DNA of 64,000 nt from Myxococcaceae bacterium JPH2 (GTDB lineage: Bacteria; Myxococcota; Myxococcia; Myxococcales; Myxococcaceae). Position numbers and translations under genes: made by a program. The stretch spans positions 124,001-188,000 of the forward strand of contig JAEMGR010000015.1 of the NCBI GenBank assembly GCA_016458225.1. The letters run 5' to 3'. Below are positions 36,659 to 45,371 of the stretch, piece after piece; position 1 is the first letter of the stretch; each line of letters begins with the position of its first letter. The notes beneath the pieces are model-generated. The model made no database searches and had not been told where the DNA came from. It worked only from the letters and a program-made list of their open reading frames with translations.

Positions 36659-37375
36659 ATGTTCCACCGCAACGGACCCACCCTCCGGGAGCTCGCCGAG
36701 CAGGCCCTCACCTCCGTCGAGCGGGGCTATGACCTCCTGGCTCCCAAGTTCGACCACACGCCCTTCCGGACGCCCGACGCGCTCCTGAAGGCCACGTTCG
36801 ACCTCGTGGGCCCTCCAGGCTCGGTGGACCGCGCGCTGGACGTCTGCTGTGGGACGGGCGCAGCCATGCGCGCGCTGCGCCCGCTGTGCCGCGAGCGCGT
36901 GGTGGGCGTGGACCTCAGCCAGGGCATGCTCGATGAAGCCCAGCGGCGCCTCGCGGACGCCCCTGGGGACGCGGTGTTGGAGTTCCAACGCGCGGACGCG
37001 CTGACGCTGACCTTCGAGGCGGAGTTCGACCTCGCCACGAGCTTCGGCGCCTTCGGCCACATCCTGGAGGAGGACGAGCCGCGGCTGGTGCAGGGCATCG
37101 CCCGCGCGCTGCGGCCCGGCGGACGGTTCGTCTTCGTCACTGGACATCCACCATCGCGGCTGCGCTTCGGGTACTGGCTGGCCCAGGGCTTCAACGCGGC
37201 CATGCGCGTGCGCAACGCGCTGCGGAAGCCGCCGTTCGTCATGTACTACCTGACGTTCCTGGTGCCTCGGGCCCGGGCGCTGCTGGAGGCGGAGGGCTTC
37301 ACCGTCGAGGTGCACGACGGCGTCCTCCCCGCCCCCTTCACTCCGCTCAGCGTCGTCATCGCGACGAAGCGCTGA
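36659..37375 (+). CDS. Class I SAM-dependent methyltransferase
   Basis: 238 residues. Motif I is LDVCCGTGAAMRAL, motif II is near VVGVDLSQGMLDEA, and the later motifs are ATSFGAFGHIL and LRPGGRFVFVTGH. The pattern fits the UbiE/methyltransf_25 group acting on small molecules. The ATG at 36659 is used because homology begins soon after. It is followed 12 bases later by the convergent metallo-beta-lactamase-fold gene. The substrate is unknown. Confidence 0.88.
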   Translation: MFHRNGPTLRELAEQALTSVERGYDLLAPKFDHTPFRTPDALLKATFDLVGPPGSVDRALDVCCGTGAAMRALRPLCRERVVGVDLSQGMLDEAQRRLADAPGDAVLEFQRADALTLTFEAEFDLATSFGAFGHILEEDEPRLVQGIARALRPGGRFVFVTGHPPSRLRFGYWLAQGFNAAMRVRNALRKPPFVMYYLTFLVPRARALLEAEGFTVEVHDGVLPAPFTPLSVVIATKR

Positions 37376-37387
37376 GCCGAGCCACGG

Positions 37388-38275
37388 CTACTTCGAGTCC
37401 TTCGCCACCTCGGGCTTCGGCCTGGCGCTCTGGTACAGCAGCTCCAGCCACGCGTCCTGCGAGACGTAGCCCTCGCCCCAGCTCTTGAACTGCGGGGGCA
37501 GGCCCGCGGCCTTCACCTGCTCCAGGGTCTTGCCCTCGGCAACCTGCGCGCGCACGAGCGAGACGGTCTCCCGGAGCATGGTCACGAAGCGCTCCAGGTC
37601 CGCGCGCTCGCTCAGCTTGCCGTGCCCGGGGATGATCTTCGCTCCGGCAGGCAGCGTCTTGAGCACCTGCTCCGCGTTGCGCACGTAGCCCTCCACCGAG
37701 CCCCCCGAGCTCAGGTCGATGAAGGGGAACTTGCCCTCGAAGAACTGGTCGCCCATGTGCAGCACGTTGGAGCCCACGAAGTACACCACCGTGTCTCCGT
37801 CCGTGTGGCCCGCAGGCAGATGCGTCAGGCGGACCTCTTCGCCGTTGAAGTAGAGCGACATGCCCGTGTCGTAGGTGATGACGGGCAGCGCCTCCTTCGA
37901 CCTGGCGGGCGTCTCGTTGGCCAGGCGCACCCGCACCTCGCGCTGCGCGACGATGCGGCCCTCTCGACCGAAGATGGCGTTGCCGCCCGTGTGGTCGTCG
38001 TGCCAGTGGGTGTTCAGCACGTAGACGATGGGCTTCTTGCTCAGCTTGTCGAGCGTGGCGTGGATCTTCTTCGCCAGGGGGGCGAATTGATCATCGACGA
38101 TGAGCAGGCCATCCGGCCCCGCCGACGCGGCGATGTTCCCACCCGCGCCTTCGATGACGTGGATGTTGCCGGCCACCGGCGTGCTCTTCACCGGCACCTT
38201 GCTCGGATCGATTTCGGGCTCTGCCGCCAGCGCCAACGCGGGAACCATCCACAAGACCGCCAAGACGACTCTCAT
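37388..38275 (-). CDS. Periplasmic metallo-beta-lactamase-fold hydrolase
   Basis: 295 residues with a signal peptide (VPALALA|AEP). Zinc ligands are in HWHDDH (HxHxDH), GHTDGDTVV and IIPGHGKL. This set fits SoxH-like or quinoprotein-relay MBL proteins more than true beta-lactamases. The C-terminal QFKSWGEGYVSQDAWLEL is shared with that group. The gene is divergent from the DUF3943 gene with 70 bases between. Confidence 0.88.
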   Translation of the reverse strand: MRVVLAVLWMVPALALAAEPEIDPSKVPVKSTPVAGNIHVIEGAGGNIAASAGPDGLLIVDDQFAPLAKKIHATLDKLSKKPIVYVLNTHWHDDHTGGNAIFGREGRIVAQREVRVRLANETPARSKEALPVITYDTGMSLYFNGEEVRLTHLPAGHTDGDTVVYFVGSNVLHMGDQFFEGKFPFIDLSSGGSVEGYVRNAEQVLKTLPAGAKIIPGHGKLSERADLERFVTMLRETVSLVRAQVAEGKTLEQVKAAGLPPQFKSWGEGYVSQDAWLELLYQSARPKPEVAKDSK

Positions 38276-38345
38276 GCACCTGCCCCTCTCGGATGCGAAG
38301 AGGCAGCAGCATAAACTCTTGGCTCGCGTTCGCTCAGTCTTGAAC

Positions 38346-38990
38346 ATGCGCGCGCATGTGGGAGTTCACCGGGTGACGTCCACCGCGCTGGCCACCGTGT
38401 TGCTGCTGCTGAGCGCTGGCGCTCCCGAGACCGACACGCCCTTGCCCCCGGACGCGCCTGTTCGCAACTGGCGCGTGCCGGTGCTCCACACCACGGGGCT
38501 CATGCTCGTCATGCGCGGCTCGCTGTCCGTGCTGTATCCGCGCGACTTCGACCCCACCCGCGTGAAGGAGAACCTGCGCCACTTGCGCGACAGCTACTCG
38601 CACCCGCCCGAGTTCCGCGCCCACGCGCCCGCGTTCGAGTGGGATGGAGACCCGTGGGTGCTCAACACCGTGGGCCATGGGCTGTTCGGATCCGAGGTCT
38701 ACCTGCGCACGCGCCAGTGCGGACATGGCGCGCTGCCCTCGCTGCTCACCACGGCGATCGCCTCCACCGTCTGGGAGTACGGCGTGGAGGCCTGGCACAA
38801 GCGGCCCTCGGCGCAGGACCTCATCTGGACGCCGCTGGCGGGCGCGCTGCTCGGTGAAGGGCGCTTCCGGCTCCACCACTGGCTGGCCACCTCGGGAGGT
38901 GAGCCTCCCGGCGTCGCGCGCACCGTGCTGATGTTCGTGGTGGATCCACTCGGCGAGGCCGAGCGCCGCGTGCTCGACACCGACTGCTGA
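38346..38990 (+). CDS. DUF3943-type envelope protein
   Basis: 214 residues with an N-terminal signal or membrane anchor (ALATVLLLLSAGA). DUF3943-like blocks are WVLNTVGHGLFGSEVYLRTR, TTAIASTVWEYGVEAWHKRPS and DLIWTPLAGALLGE. These proteins are found in the cell envelope and have no assigned role. A lone gene with the ATG at 38346. Confidence 0.78.
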   Translation: MRAHVGVHRVTSTALATVLLLLSAGAPETDTPLPPDAPVRNWRVPVLHTTGLMLVMRGSLSVLYPRDFDPTRVKENLRHLRDSYSHPPEFRAHAPAFEWDGDPWVLNTVGHGLFGSEVYLRTRQCGHGALPSLLTTAIASTVWEYGVEAWHKRPSAQDLIWTPLAGALLGEGRFRLHHWLATSGGEPPGVARTVLMFVVDPLGEAERRVLDTDC

Positions 38991-39024
38991 GCCTCGACTC
39001 TGGAGCCGCGCAGCCTGAAGCCCA

Positions 39025-39552
39025 TCAGGGCGCGTGGGCCGCGTCCTCCGACTCGGACGCGTACTCCACGCGAGCCACCGTGTACTCCACCGGGCCTCGC
39101 GGTCGCTCCACGCGCACCGAGTCTCCCTCTTCCTTTCCCAGCAGTGCCTTGGCGAGCGGCGACTCCACGCTCAACCGCCCGGACTTCACGTCCGCCTCGT
39201 CTGGCCCCACCACGCGATAGCGCGTGCGCGCGCCGTCCTCGTCCTCCAGCTCCACCCACGCGCCGAAGAACACGCGCCCCGCCTGAGAGGGATCCGGCTC
39301 CACCACGCGCACCGCATCCAGCGTCGCGAGCAGCTCCCTCGCGCGTCGTTCACGCTCGCGCTGGCGCAGCCCTACCTCCAGCTCTGGGACACTCGCGCGG
39401 CCATCGTCCGGCCCCTGCACCGTGGCCAGCTCCGCTTGGAGCGCGCGGTAACCCTCGGGCGTGATGTAGCGCGGCTCGCCGGAGATCGACCGGGGTCGCA
39501 CGGGAACCACGCCCGGGTCCCCGCCGTCCTCCTTCGTGAATGCCTTCGACAT
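39025..39552 (-). CDS. GreA/GreB-like transcription cleavage factor
   Basis: 175 residues. A helical N-terminal part (about 25-85: YITPEGYRALQAELATV, then RRARELLATLDAVRVVEP) and a C-terminal FKBP-like domain (VFFGAWVELEDEDG, TRYRVVGPDEAD, VESPLAKALLGKEEGD) match GreB. Gre factors stimulate RNA cleavage in backtracked RNA polymerase; the paired acidic residues expected at the coiled-coil tip are not clearly in place, so it may be a Gre-fold regulator. Myxobacteria carry several such paralogues. Confidence 0.85.
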   Translation of the reverse strand: MSKAFTKEDGGDPGVVPVRPRSISGEPRYITPEGYRALQAELATVQGPDDGRASVPELEVGLRQRERERRARELLATLDAVRVVEPDPSQAGRVFFGAWVELEDEDGARTRYRVVGPDEADVKSGRLSVESPLAKALLGKEEGDSVRVERPRGPVEYTVARVEYASESEDAAHAP

Positions 39553-39676
39553 GGCAGCTCCCTTCCCCGGAGATTTCTCAACGGTTCCCGGGATTTGCAC
39601 CCCTCGCTGCTCGCCCCCTCATCCACGAGTCCGGCGCAATTTTCTGCCCCTTGTGGACTCTGGCAGAATCAGGGGC

Positions 39677-40036
39677 ATGCTCCAGCCTCGTGGCCTGCCT
39701 CGCTATGCGCACCGCCTGGCCATCCGCCTGCGCGGCATGCTTCCCGTCTACACCCACGACGTGTCCGAGGGCGGCTTCTGCGCGGACATGCTCCAGCCCG
39801 TGAAGCGAGGCAGCCTGCTCGAAGGCGCCATCGTGCTGGGCGCGGAGGAGGTTCCCTTCCAGGGCGAAGTCGTGTGGACGCGGCAGGCCGCGGGCGAGCG
39901 CGTGCGGGGGCGCTACGGCGTGCGCTTCACCACCATCCCGGAGGACTTCGGTCGCAGGCTCCAGGAGTACCGGCGCCTGCAAGGTCGGCGGCTGGTGCGC
40001 TGGCACACCGCGGAGCGCGCTTCCGGCTCACCCTGA
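39677..40036 (+). CDS. PilZ-domain protein
   Basis: 119 residues. The c-di-GMP-binding elements are present: the basic stretch PRYAHRLAIRLR (RxxxR) and DVSEGGFC (D/NxSxxG). The rest follows the PilZ beta-barrel (FQGEVVWTRQ, RYGVRFTTIP). As a single-domain PilZ it would pass c-di-GMP levels to a partner. Many PilZ proteins in myxobacteria act in motility or polysaccharide production. A perfect hairpin follows the stop. Confidence 0.85.
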   Translation: MLQPRGLPRYAHRLAIRLRGMLPVYTHDVSEGGFCADMLQPVKRGSLLEGAIVLGAEEVPFQGEVVWTRQAAGERVRGRYGVRFTTIPEDFGRRLQEYRRLQGRRLVRWHTAERASGSP

Positions 40037-40043
40037 ATGCGAG

Positions 40044-40069
40044 GGGAGGCGCGTGGACTCGCGCCTCCC
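40044..40069 (+). terminator. Hairpin after the PilZ gene
   Basis: GGGAGGCGCG-TGGACT-CGCGCCTCCC is a perfect ten-base-pair stem with a six-base loop, starting seven bases after the PilZ stop. Confidence 0.78.
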
Positions 40070-40109
40070 ACTCCGCCGGGAGCGAGCGCCCCCGGGCATC
40101 ACGCGGGGC

Positions 40110-40613
40110 TCAGGTCCCGGTGGACGGAGTCGCGGTGGGCGCAGGAGCCGCAGGGGCCGGAGCAGCAGGCGCAGGAGCGGCGGGCGCCGTCGGGGCCTCG
40201 GGCGCCGGAGCGGCGGGCACAGGCTGGCTGTCCGTGCTCGGCACGGGCTCGGGCTGGGGCGACTGGCCCACGGGGAGCGCCTGGAACTGGTAGCCGTGCA
40301 CGCCCTTGGGCAGCACGACCTCGACCAGCGGGTTCTCCTCCAGCAGGACCTTGGACACCTGGAGGCTCAAGCGGCCATCGGCGTCGGTCGTGGCGGACAG
40401 CCGCTCGCGCAGCTCACCGCCGAAGACCTTGGCGCCCTGCACGGGCTTGCCCGTCTGCGCGTCCACCACGCGCAGCACCACGAGCTGCCCCTCGGCGGCC
40501 TTCGCGGCTCCCGGCTGGGCCACCACGTCCCGGTAGCGGGGGCGCAGCGCGCAGGCGGACAGCAGGGTGATGGAAGCGAGGGCGGCAATCAGCGACGTAC
40601 GGCGAAGGCTCAT
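40110..40613 (-). CDS. Lipoprotein with carboxypeptidase-regulatory-like domain and Pro/Ala tail
   Basis: 167 residues. Lipobox LLSAC is near residue 20. A beta-sandwich of the CarboxypepD_reg or prealbumin kind follows (about 40-105: LVVLRVVDAQTGKPVQGAKVFGG), then a long Pro/Ala linker (repeats of APAAPAP) to the C-terminus. Probably an outer-membrane or periplasmic structural lipoprotein. It faces the PilZ gene convergently. Confidence 0.8.
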   Translation of the reverse strand: MSLRRTSLIAALASITLLSACALRPRYRDVVAQPGAAKAAEGQLVVLRVVDAQTGKPVQGAKVFGGELRERLSATTDADGRLSLQVSKVLLEENPLVEVVLPKGVHGYQFQALPVGQSPQPEPVPSTDSQPVPAAPAPEAPTAPAAPAPAAPAPAAPAPTATPSTGT

Positions 40614-40896
40614 GGGGTCATCCAGGCAAGAAAGGGTGCAGCCGGGCGCGGCAGCATAGCCGCCCACCACCAGACTCCAAGCACCAGACGCCATGCACCG
40701 AGCCGCTGGCGGCCCCGCCGTGCAGGCCCCCCTCCACCCGGAGTCCCGGCTTCCACCCGGAGCCCCCCTCGGGAGACGCAACGAGGCGCCGCTCCCTTGG
40801 ATGCGCGGCGACAGGGGCAACGGCGCTTCCGCATCGAGGGGCCCCATCCCCATCTCATTCCCACCGGGCGTGCACACCCCGGAGGGAGGAAGCACC

Positions 40897-41436
40897 ATGC
40901 CCGAAGCCATCACCCCACCCCGCCCCGAACGAGGGGCTCCGGTATCGACGTCGCTCGACTTTGATCCGCCGCGCTACGTGGACCACGTGCCCCTCCCCCC
41001 CGGCGTCGCCGTGAAGGAGGATGGCGTGGCGTTCTTGCACGGCCAGTTCAAGGTCAGCGCGCTGACGATGGTCCTCATCAGCCTCAGCGTCTTCTGGGTG
41101 CCGTTCCTCGGCAGTCTGATTGCCAGCACCTTCGGAGGCTTCTTCGCGAAGAAGCTGCCGCGCGCGATGTATGCCGCCGCCGTTGCGTCCATCGTGGTGC
41201 CCGCCATGCTCTACGTCGCCTTCAACGTCTTCGCGATGGGCTTCGTCCGGTTCTTCTCCGGCCTGGGGTTCTGGAATTGGACCCTGCTGCACGTCATCGC
41301 GATGTTCATCGGCGCGTTCGCGGGCGCGGCCAGCCGAGGCCTCGTCGCCGAGGAGTTCGTGGGCCCGGAGTTCGCCACCGTCAGCGGACCTCCACTCCCA
41401 AGGTCAGGCGACGCTCGGCGAGCCCCGCGTCCGTGA
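40897..41436 (+). CDS. Small multi-pass membrane protein of unknown function
   Basis: 179 residues with three membrane segments (LTMVLISLSVFWVPFLGSLI, MYAAAVASIVVPAMLYVAF, LLHVIAMFIGAFAGAASRGL). The N-terminus is Pro-rich and cytoplasmic. GGAGG lies upstream of the ATG. Its last 56 bases overlap the end of the convergent DUF4105 gene. The family is not recognised. Confidence 0.65.
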   Translation: MPEAITPPRPERGAPVSTSLDFDPPRYVDHVPLPPGVAVKEDGVAFLHGQFKVSALTMVLISLSVFWVPFLGSLIASTFGGFFAKKLPRAMYAAAVASIVVPAMLYVAFNVFAMGFVRFFSGLGFWNWTLLHVIAMFIGAFAGAASRGLVAEEFVGPEFATVSGPPLPRSGDARRAPRP

Positions 41437-44188
41437 CGACCGACGCCCCGGGCGCGGCGCGGGCCGGAGGGTGCAGCGTTCCCTCCCACCGCAGCTGCGC
41501 CCGCGGCGTGAGCAACACACCCCACCCGGCCGCGCGCCCCAGCCACCACTCCAGTTGGAGCGTCGCGTCCGCCTCGTGGCGCACCTGGGCCTCGCCTGAG
41601 CGCCACGTGGGGGCATACGCCGCCTCCATTCGCACCGCGTTGGCGCCCGCGCCAGGCAGCCCCGTGCGATGCGCCAGCGAGACACGCGGCCCCACCGCGG
41701 GCAGCCACGTCGACTGACTCCAGTGCACCGCCGCCATCGCGCCCACGCCCAGCGCGGTGAAGTCCGCGTAGCGCCGCGACTCCGAGACCATCCACAGCGC
41801 CTCCGCCTGCACCGAGGCCCGATGCGGCAGCGCGCGAGCCGCGTCCGAGCCCACCCGCGCCTCCGCGCCCCACCCGAGCCCGTCCCAGAGCGAGCGCCTC
41901 CACTGCGGCAGCTCGCGCAGCAACGTGCGGTAGCCCACCAGCGTGAGCTGTGAAGCCAGCAGGCGAGGCACACCCCACCGAGGCTCCACCCACAGCTCTC
42001 CATCCAGGACCCGCAGCTCGCTGCTGGGCTGGAAGCCGTGCAGTCGCGCGTCGCCCAGCGCCTCGCTGAGTCCCGCCGTCCGCAGGCTGAGCACTGGACG
42101 CGCGCCACCCTCGTCCGTGAAGTCCACCCCCAGGCTCACCGCCGTGCGCCCCGCGCCCGAGTCTCGCCGTGCACTCGCCGCCCAGGTCTGCTCGGCCTCC
42201 ACCTTGCGACGATGGTCGTCCGCGAGGAAGGCCGCGGGATCCACCTCCGCCAGCGGGCCCTCGTTGAGCGCGCCCTGCGCTTCCGTGGCCGCGACGAAGG
42301 CGGCCTCCGTCCGCTCGGCGCGCACCCACGTGCGAAGCTCCTCGGGGGTCATCGGCCGCGACGTCGCCGAGTCCAGCGCCTCTCGCAGCAGCGTGGTGCG
42401 GTCCAGCACCGCGAGCCGACGCTGCAGCGCGTCCTCTTGCTCGAAGAGGCGCTGACGCTCGCGAGCCCCCTCCGACGCCCGCCCCTCCACCGGCTTCTTC
42501 ACCGCGACGAGCCGATCCCGCTCGATGGTCAGGCGCTCTCCCTCCGCACGATCCACCGAGGCGCGCTCCACGCGCACGCTCTGCGCCACGAAGGCATGCA
42601 GCGCTCGCCGCGCCTCCTCGCGCGACTCGGGACGCACCGAGTCCAGCGCCTCCGTCACGATGCCCGGCAGCGCCACGTACGCGGCCCGGCGCACCTCCGG
42701 CTCCGAGGACTGAAGGCGGGCGTGCAGCGCGCGCAAGCGGGCATGAGGCCCGGAGCCCACCCACGAGGCCAGCCGCGACAGCAGGCGCTCTTGCTCGGTC
42801 TGCGCACGCACGGCGCGGTCGAGCGTGGACTCGAAGGCATCCGGCACGTACTCCAACAGCGGCGTCGCGCGGCCGTCCGAGCCCGTCACGTCCATCTTCG
42901 CCAGGGTGTCCAACGTGGCCGTGGGCAGCACCCACAGCAGTCCGGGCGGGCTCACCTCACGGTCCGCATCCAGCGCGCCGTTGAGCAGGAAGAGGAGCGC
43001 CGTCGCGCAGTTGTCGGTGAAGAAGTAGTAGCCCATGTAGCCACGGCGCTCGAGTTCCCACACGCGCTCCAACATCCGCACCGTCTCCGCGCGCGTGAGG
43101 TTGAGCCGGAAGCGGCGGATGGAGCGCTGCTCCAGCTCGCGCGCCTCGTGCGTCAGGTCGCCCATCGTGCCGGTGAGGAACACCGTGTCGTAGCCGCCCG
43201 TCATCCCCTTCACGACGTAGCCCAGCCCCTTCGCCTCCATGCCGGTGAGGGCCACGAGCTGCACCACGCGCTCGAAGTTCGGCCCTCGCGCCACTTCGCC
43301 CTCGCGCCACACGGGGCGCACCAGCAGGTGCCCGAAGAGGGACTCGGCTTGACGGCCGGACGCCGCCACCATCAACACCTCGAAGTGAGAGAGGGCGTCC
43401 ACGTCCGCCCACGCATCGAAGGCCGGACAGTCCCCACGCGCGGGCAGCGAGCCGAGGCCCGCCTCCGCGATGAACTCAGACAACGCACGCGTCTTGGACA
43501 GCTCCTGACACCGCACCTGATCATCCACTGGCAGCGCGTCCTCGCGCAGCGACTCCACCGGGGCCCACAGCTCCTCGGCGAAGGTGGCCAGGTCGAGGGC
43601 CGCGCTCACCTGACCGCGTGCACGACTGAAGGCGCCCGCGTAGGTGATTCGCGCGGTCTCTTTCCACGTGAGCGGCTTCTCGAACGGAGCCAGCCATCCG
43701 TCCAGCCGACGCCAGTGCGGCGTGCGACTCCACCCGCGTGCGTCATCCCAGCGCCGCACCACCGCATGAATCACGGCGCGCCGACGCCACAGCCGCTCCG
43801 CTTCCTCGGACGTGAGGCGCGCGAGTCGCAGCGTCGCGCGGCGCTCCTCCGAGGGCGCATAGCGATAGAGATGGAAGCGCGCGCCTTCGTCCGTCCACTC
43901 GGGGCGCTCGGGCGAGCCATCTCCCATTCCCAGCGGCGCCGCCTCCGCGTGCAGCACCAACTCCAGCCTGCCTCCGGGTGGACGTCTCATGCCCGGCGGC
44001 AGCGCCGCGAGCCCCGCCTCCACCTCCGCGACCAACGCGACATCGCGCGCCGCCTCGCCTCGCAGCACCACCCCGTAGCGAGCCTCCAGCGCCGCGACCT
44101 GGAGGGCCACGGGCTCGACCTCCGGCGCGGCCCCCGCGTGGAGTGCGACGAGCACGGCCCCCAGCGAGGCCCACCTCCACACCGTCAT
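41381..44188 (-). CDS. DUF4105/Lnb-like lipoprotein acyltransferase-type protein with barrel-like C-terminus
   Basis: 935 residues. The signal peptide is followed by a helical region. A DUF4105 domain (about 225-400) carries the hallmarks SLFGHLLVRP (catalytic-type His) and GYYFFTDNCATALL (conserved Cys); related Lnb proteins move an acyl chain on lipoproteins. The last 300 residues alternate like an outer-membrane beta-barrel and end in RLTLGVEVR. It lies 29 bases below the Ser-rich lipoprotein gene, on the same strand, so they form a pair. Its 3' end overlaps the membrane-protein gene by 56 bases. Confidence 0.82.
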   Translation of the reverse strand: MTVWRWASLGAVLVALHAGAAPEVEPVALQVAALEARYGVVLRGEAARDVALVAEVEAGLAALPPGMRRPPGGRLELVLHAEAAPLGMGDGSPERPEWTDEGARFHLYRYAPSEERRATLRLARLTSEEAERLWRRRAVIHAVVRRWDDARGWSRTPHWRRLDGWLAPFEKPLTWKETARITYAGAFSRARGQVSAALDLATFAEELWAPVESLREDALPVDDQVRCQELSKTRALSEFIAEAGLGSLPARGDCPAFDAWADVDALSHFEVLMVAASGRQAESLFGHLLVRPVWREGEVARGPNFERVVQLVALTGMEAKGLGYVVKGMTGGYDTVFLTGTMGDLTHEARELEQRSIRRFRLNLTRAETVRMLERVWELERRGYMGYYFFTDNCATALLFLLNGALDADREVSPPGLLWVLPTATLDTLAKMDVTGSDGRATPLLEYVPDAFESTLDRAVRAQTEQERLLSRLASWVGSGPHARLRALHARLQSSEPEVRRAAYVALPGIVTEALDSVRPESREEARRALHAFVAQSVRVERASVDRAEGERLTIERDRLVAVKKPVEGRASEGARERQRLFEQEDALQRRLAVLDRTTLLREALDSATSRPMTPEELRTWVRAERTEAAFVAATEAQGALNEGPLAEVDPAAFLADDHRRKVEAEQTWAASARRDSGAGRTAVSLGVDFTDEGGARPVLSLRTAGLSEALGDARLHGFQPSSELRVLDGELWVEPRWGVPRLLASQLTLVGYRTLLRELPQWRRSLWDGLGWGAEARVGSDAARALPHRASVQAEALWMVSESRRYADFTALGVGAMAAVHWSQSTWLPAVGPRVSLAHRTGLPGAGANAVRMEAAYAPTWRSGEAQVRHEADATLQLEWWLGRAAGWGVLLTPRAQLRWEGTLHPPARAAPGASVVTDAGLAERRLTLGVEVR

Positions 44189-44217
44189 CTTCGAGAGAGG
44201 GAGAACGGGCGCGCGCG

Positions 44218-45045
44218 TCACCGCGCGGCCTCCACGATGCCCTCCTCCGCGAGGAAGGCCCGGCGGTCCTCTTCCAGACGAGGGTCCGTCCGCGCGAGTT
44301 CACCCACGCGCTCCAGCCACGCCCGCGCCCGCTCCGGCGTGAGGGCTCGCGCGTCCGCGAGGGTCAGCAGCTCCTGCCGGTGTGCGCGCAACAGCCGGCC
44401 GAAGATGTCCACGTGCGAGCGACGAATGTGCGCCGCCGCGGCCAGGTCCTCCACCGTGGGCCCCGCTCCCAACGCTAGGTCCTCGCGGAGCTGATGCGTG
44501 CGCGCGCGCAGATACACCTGGGCCGCGCGTCCCACTTCCTGTGGCGGAGGGGGCTGCTTGCGCCGCTCGGCCGCCGCGACCACCTGCCAGATGACGATGC
44601 CCAACCCCACCACCGTCATCGCCACCGTCGCGGCCGACAACACATGCCCGTTATCGCCGTTGCTGCTGTCACTCTGCGAGCGCGACCCCTGCCCCTCCAC
44701 CTTCTCCGTGTGCGTGGTGCCCGAGTTGCTGTTCTCGCTGGTGCCCGAGTGGCTCGAACCACCCTCCTGCGAGCTGTGGTCGCTGGAGCCCGAGTTCGAA
44801 TGACTCGAACCTCCCTCCTGCGAGCTGTGGTCGCTGGAGCCCGACTTCGAATCGCTGCTGTTCCCCTGGCTGGAGTCGCCCGCGTTCGACTTGCTCGAAT
44901 CCCCCTGGCTGGAGTTGCCCGAGTCCGAGCCCGCCGAGGAATCCCCCGCCGCGAGCGGACCTCCCGCGACCGGCGTTCGACATCCCACCGCGAGCATCAA
45001 CATCGAGGCGCAAATCGCGCGCTTCCACCGCGACGCTTGTCGCAT
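44218..45045 (-). CDS. Ser/Gly/Asn-rich repeat lipoprotein with membrane helix
   Basis: 275 residues. Lipobox VGC at about residue 22 is followed by about 110 residues of Ser/Gly/Asn/Asp-rich low-complexity sequence. This contains two copies of a 17-residue unit (GSSDHSSQEGGSSHS plus two residues; 51 bases apart in the DNA). A membrane helix (VAMTVVGLGIVIWQVVAAA) and a charged helical C-terminal domain follow. It is placed directly before the DUF4105 gene and probably works with it in the envelope. Confidence 0.75.
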   Translation of the reverse strand: MRQASRWKRAICASMLMLAVGCRTPVAGGPLAAGDSSAGSDSGNSSQGDSSKSNAGDSSQGNSSDSKSGSSDHSSQEGGSSHSNSGSSDHSSQEGGSSHSGTSENSNSGTTHTEKVEGQGSRSQSDSSNGDNGHVLSAATVAMTVVGLGIVIWQVVAAAERRKQPPPPQEVGRAAQVYLRARTHQLREDLALGAGPTVEDLAAAAHIRRSHVDIFGRLLRAHRQELLTLADARALTPERARAWLERVGELARTDPRLEEDRRAFLAEEGIVEAAR

Positions 45046-45371
45046 GCACAGCCTCCCCTTCGTGTCCGTGACGCTCCGGCCCTGAACGCGTCACGACGCT
45101 TCGTGAGAGCGCACAGCCGCGCCCATCGTACGGGAGTCGCGCCGACGTCCGGACCGACCCACCCGCATTCGACGACGCCTGCCTGCCCTGCGGCTCGCTC
45201 GAACTCACGTGCGACAGGAGTCCTAGCCAGCGCCGTGCCGACACCTGGGCAAAGCGTTTTCAGGGCGTTGCGGATGACGAGTCGCAGCAAGGCGCGAAGC
45301 CCACGCGACAAGGGTGCGTCACGGCCTACGCGCGCCCCGCGTGTTGTCACCAGACCCGCGAGCCAACTGGG
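45046..45371. other. Intergenic region, no gene seen
   Basis: 326 bases between two minus-strand genes. Frames here are open but show no conserved pattern, signal peptide or ribosome-binding site. It should hold the promoter of the Ser-rich lipoprotein gene and the end of the oxidase transcript. Confidence 0.4.

Noticed and set aside
37388..38275. Beta-lactamase (antibiotic resistance) reading of the MBL-fold gene
   Set aside because: The zinc motifs are general to the fold; the C-terminal pattern fits SoxH/quinoprotein-relay proteins better.
44997..45350. 117-residue minus-strand frame upstream of the Ser-rich lipoprotein
   Set aside because: Overlaps the lipoprotein signal peptide, has no recognisable pattern and is Arg/Ala-rich like an antisense shadow.
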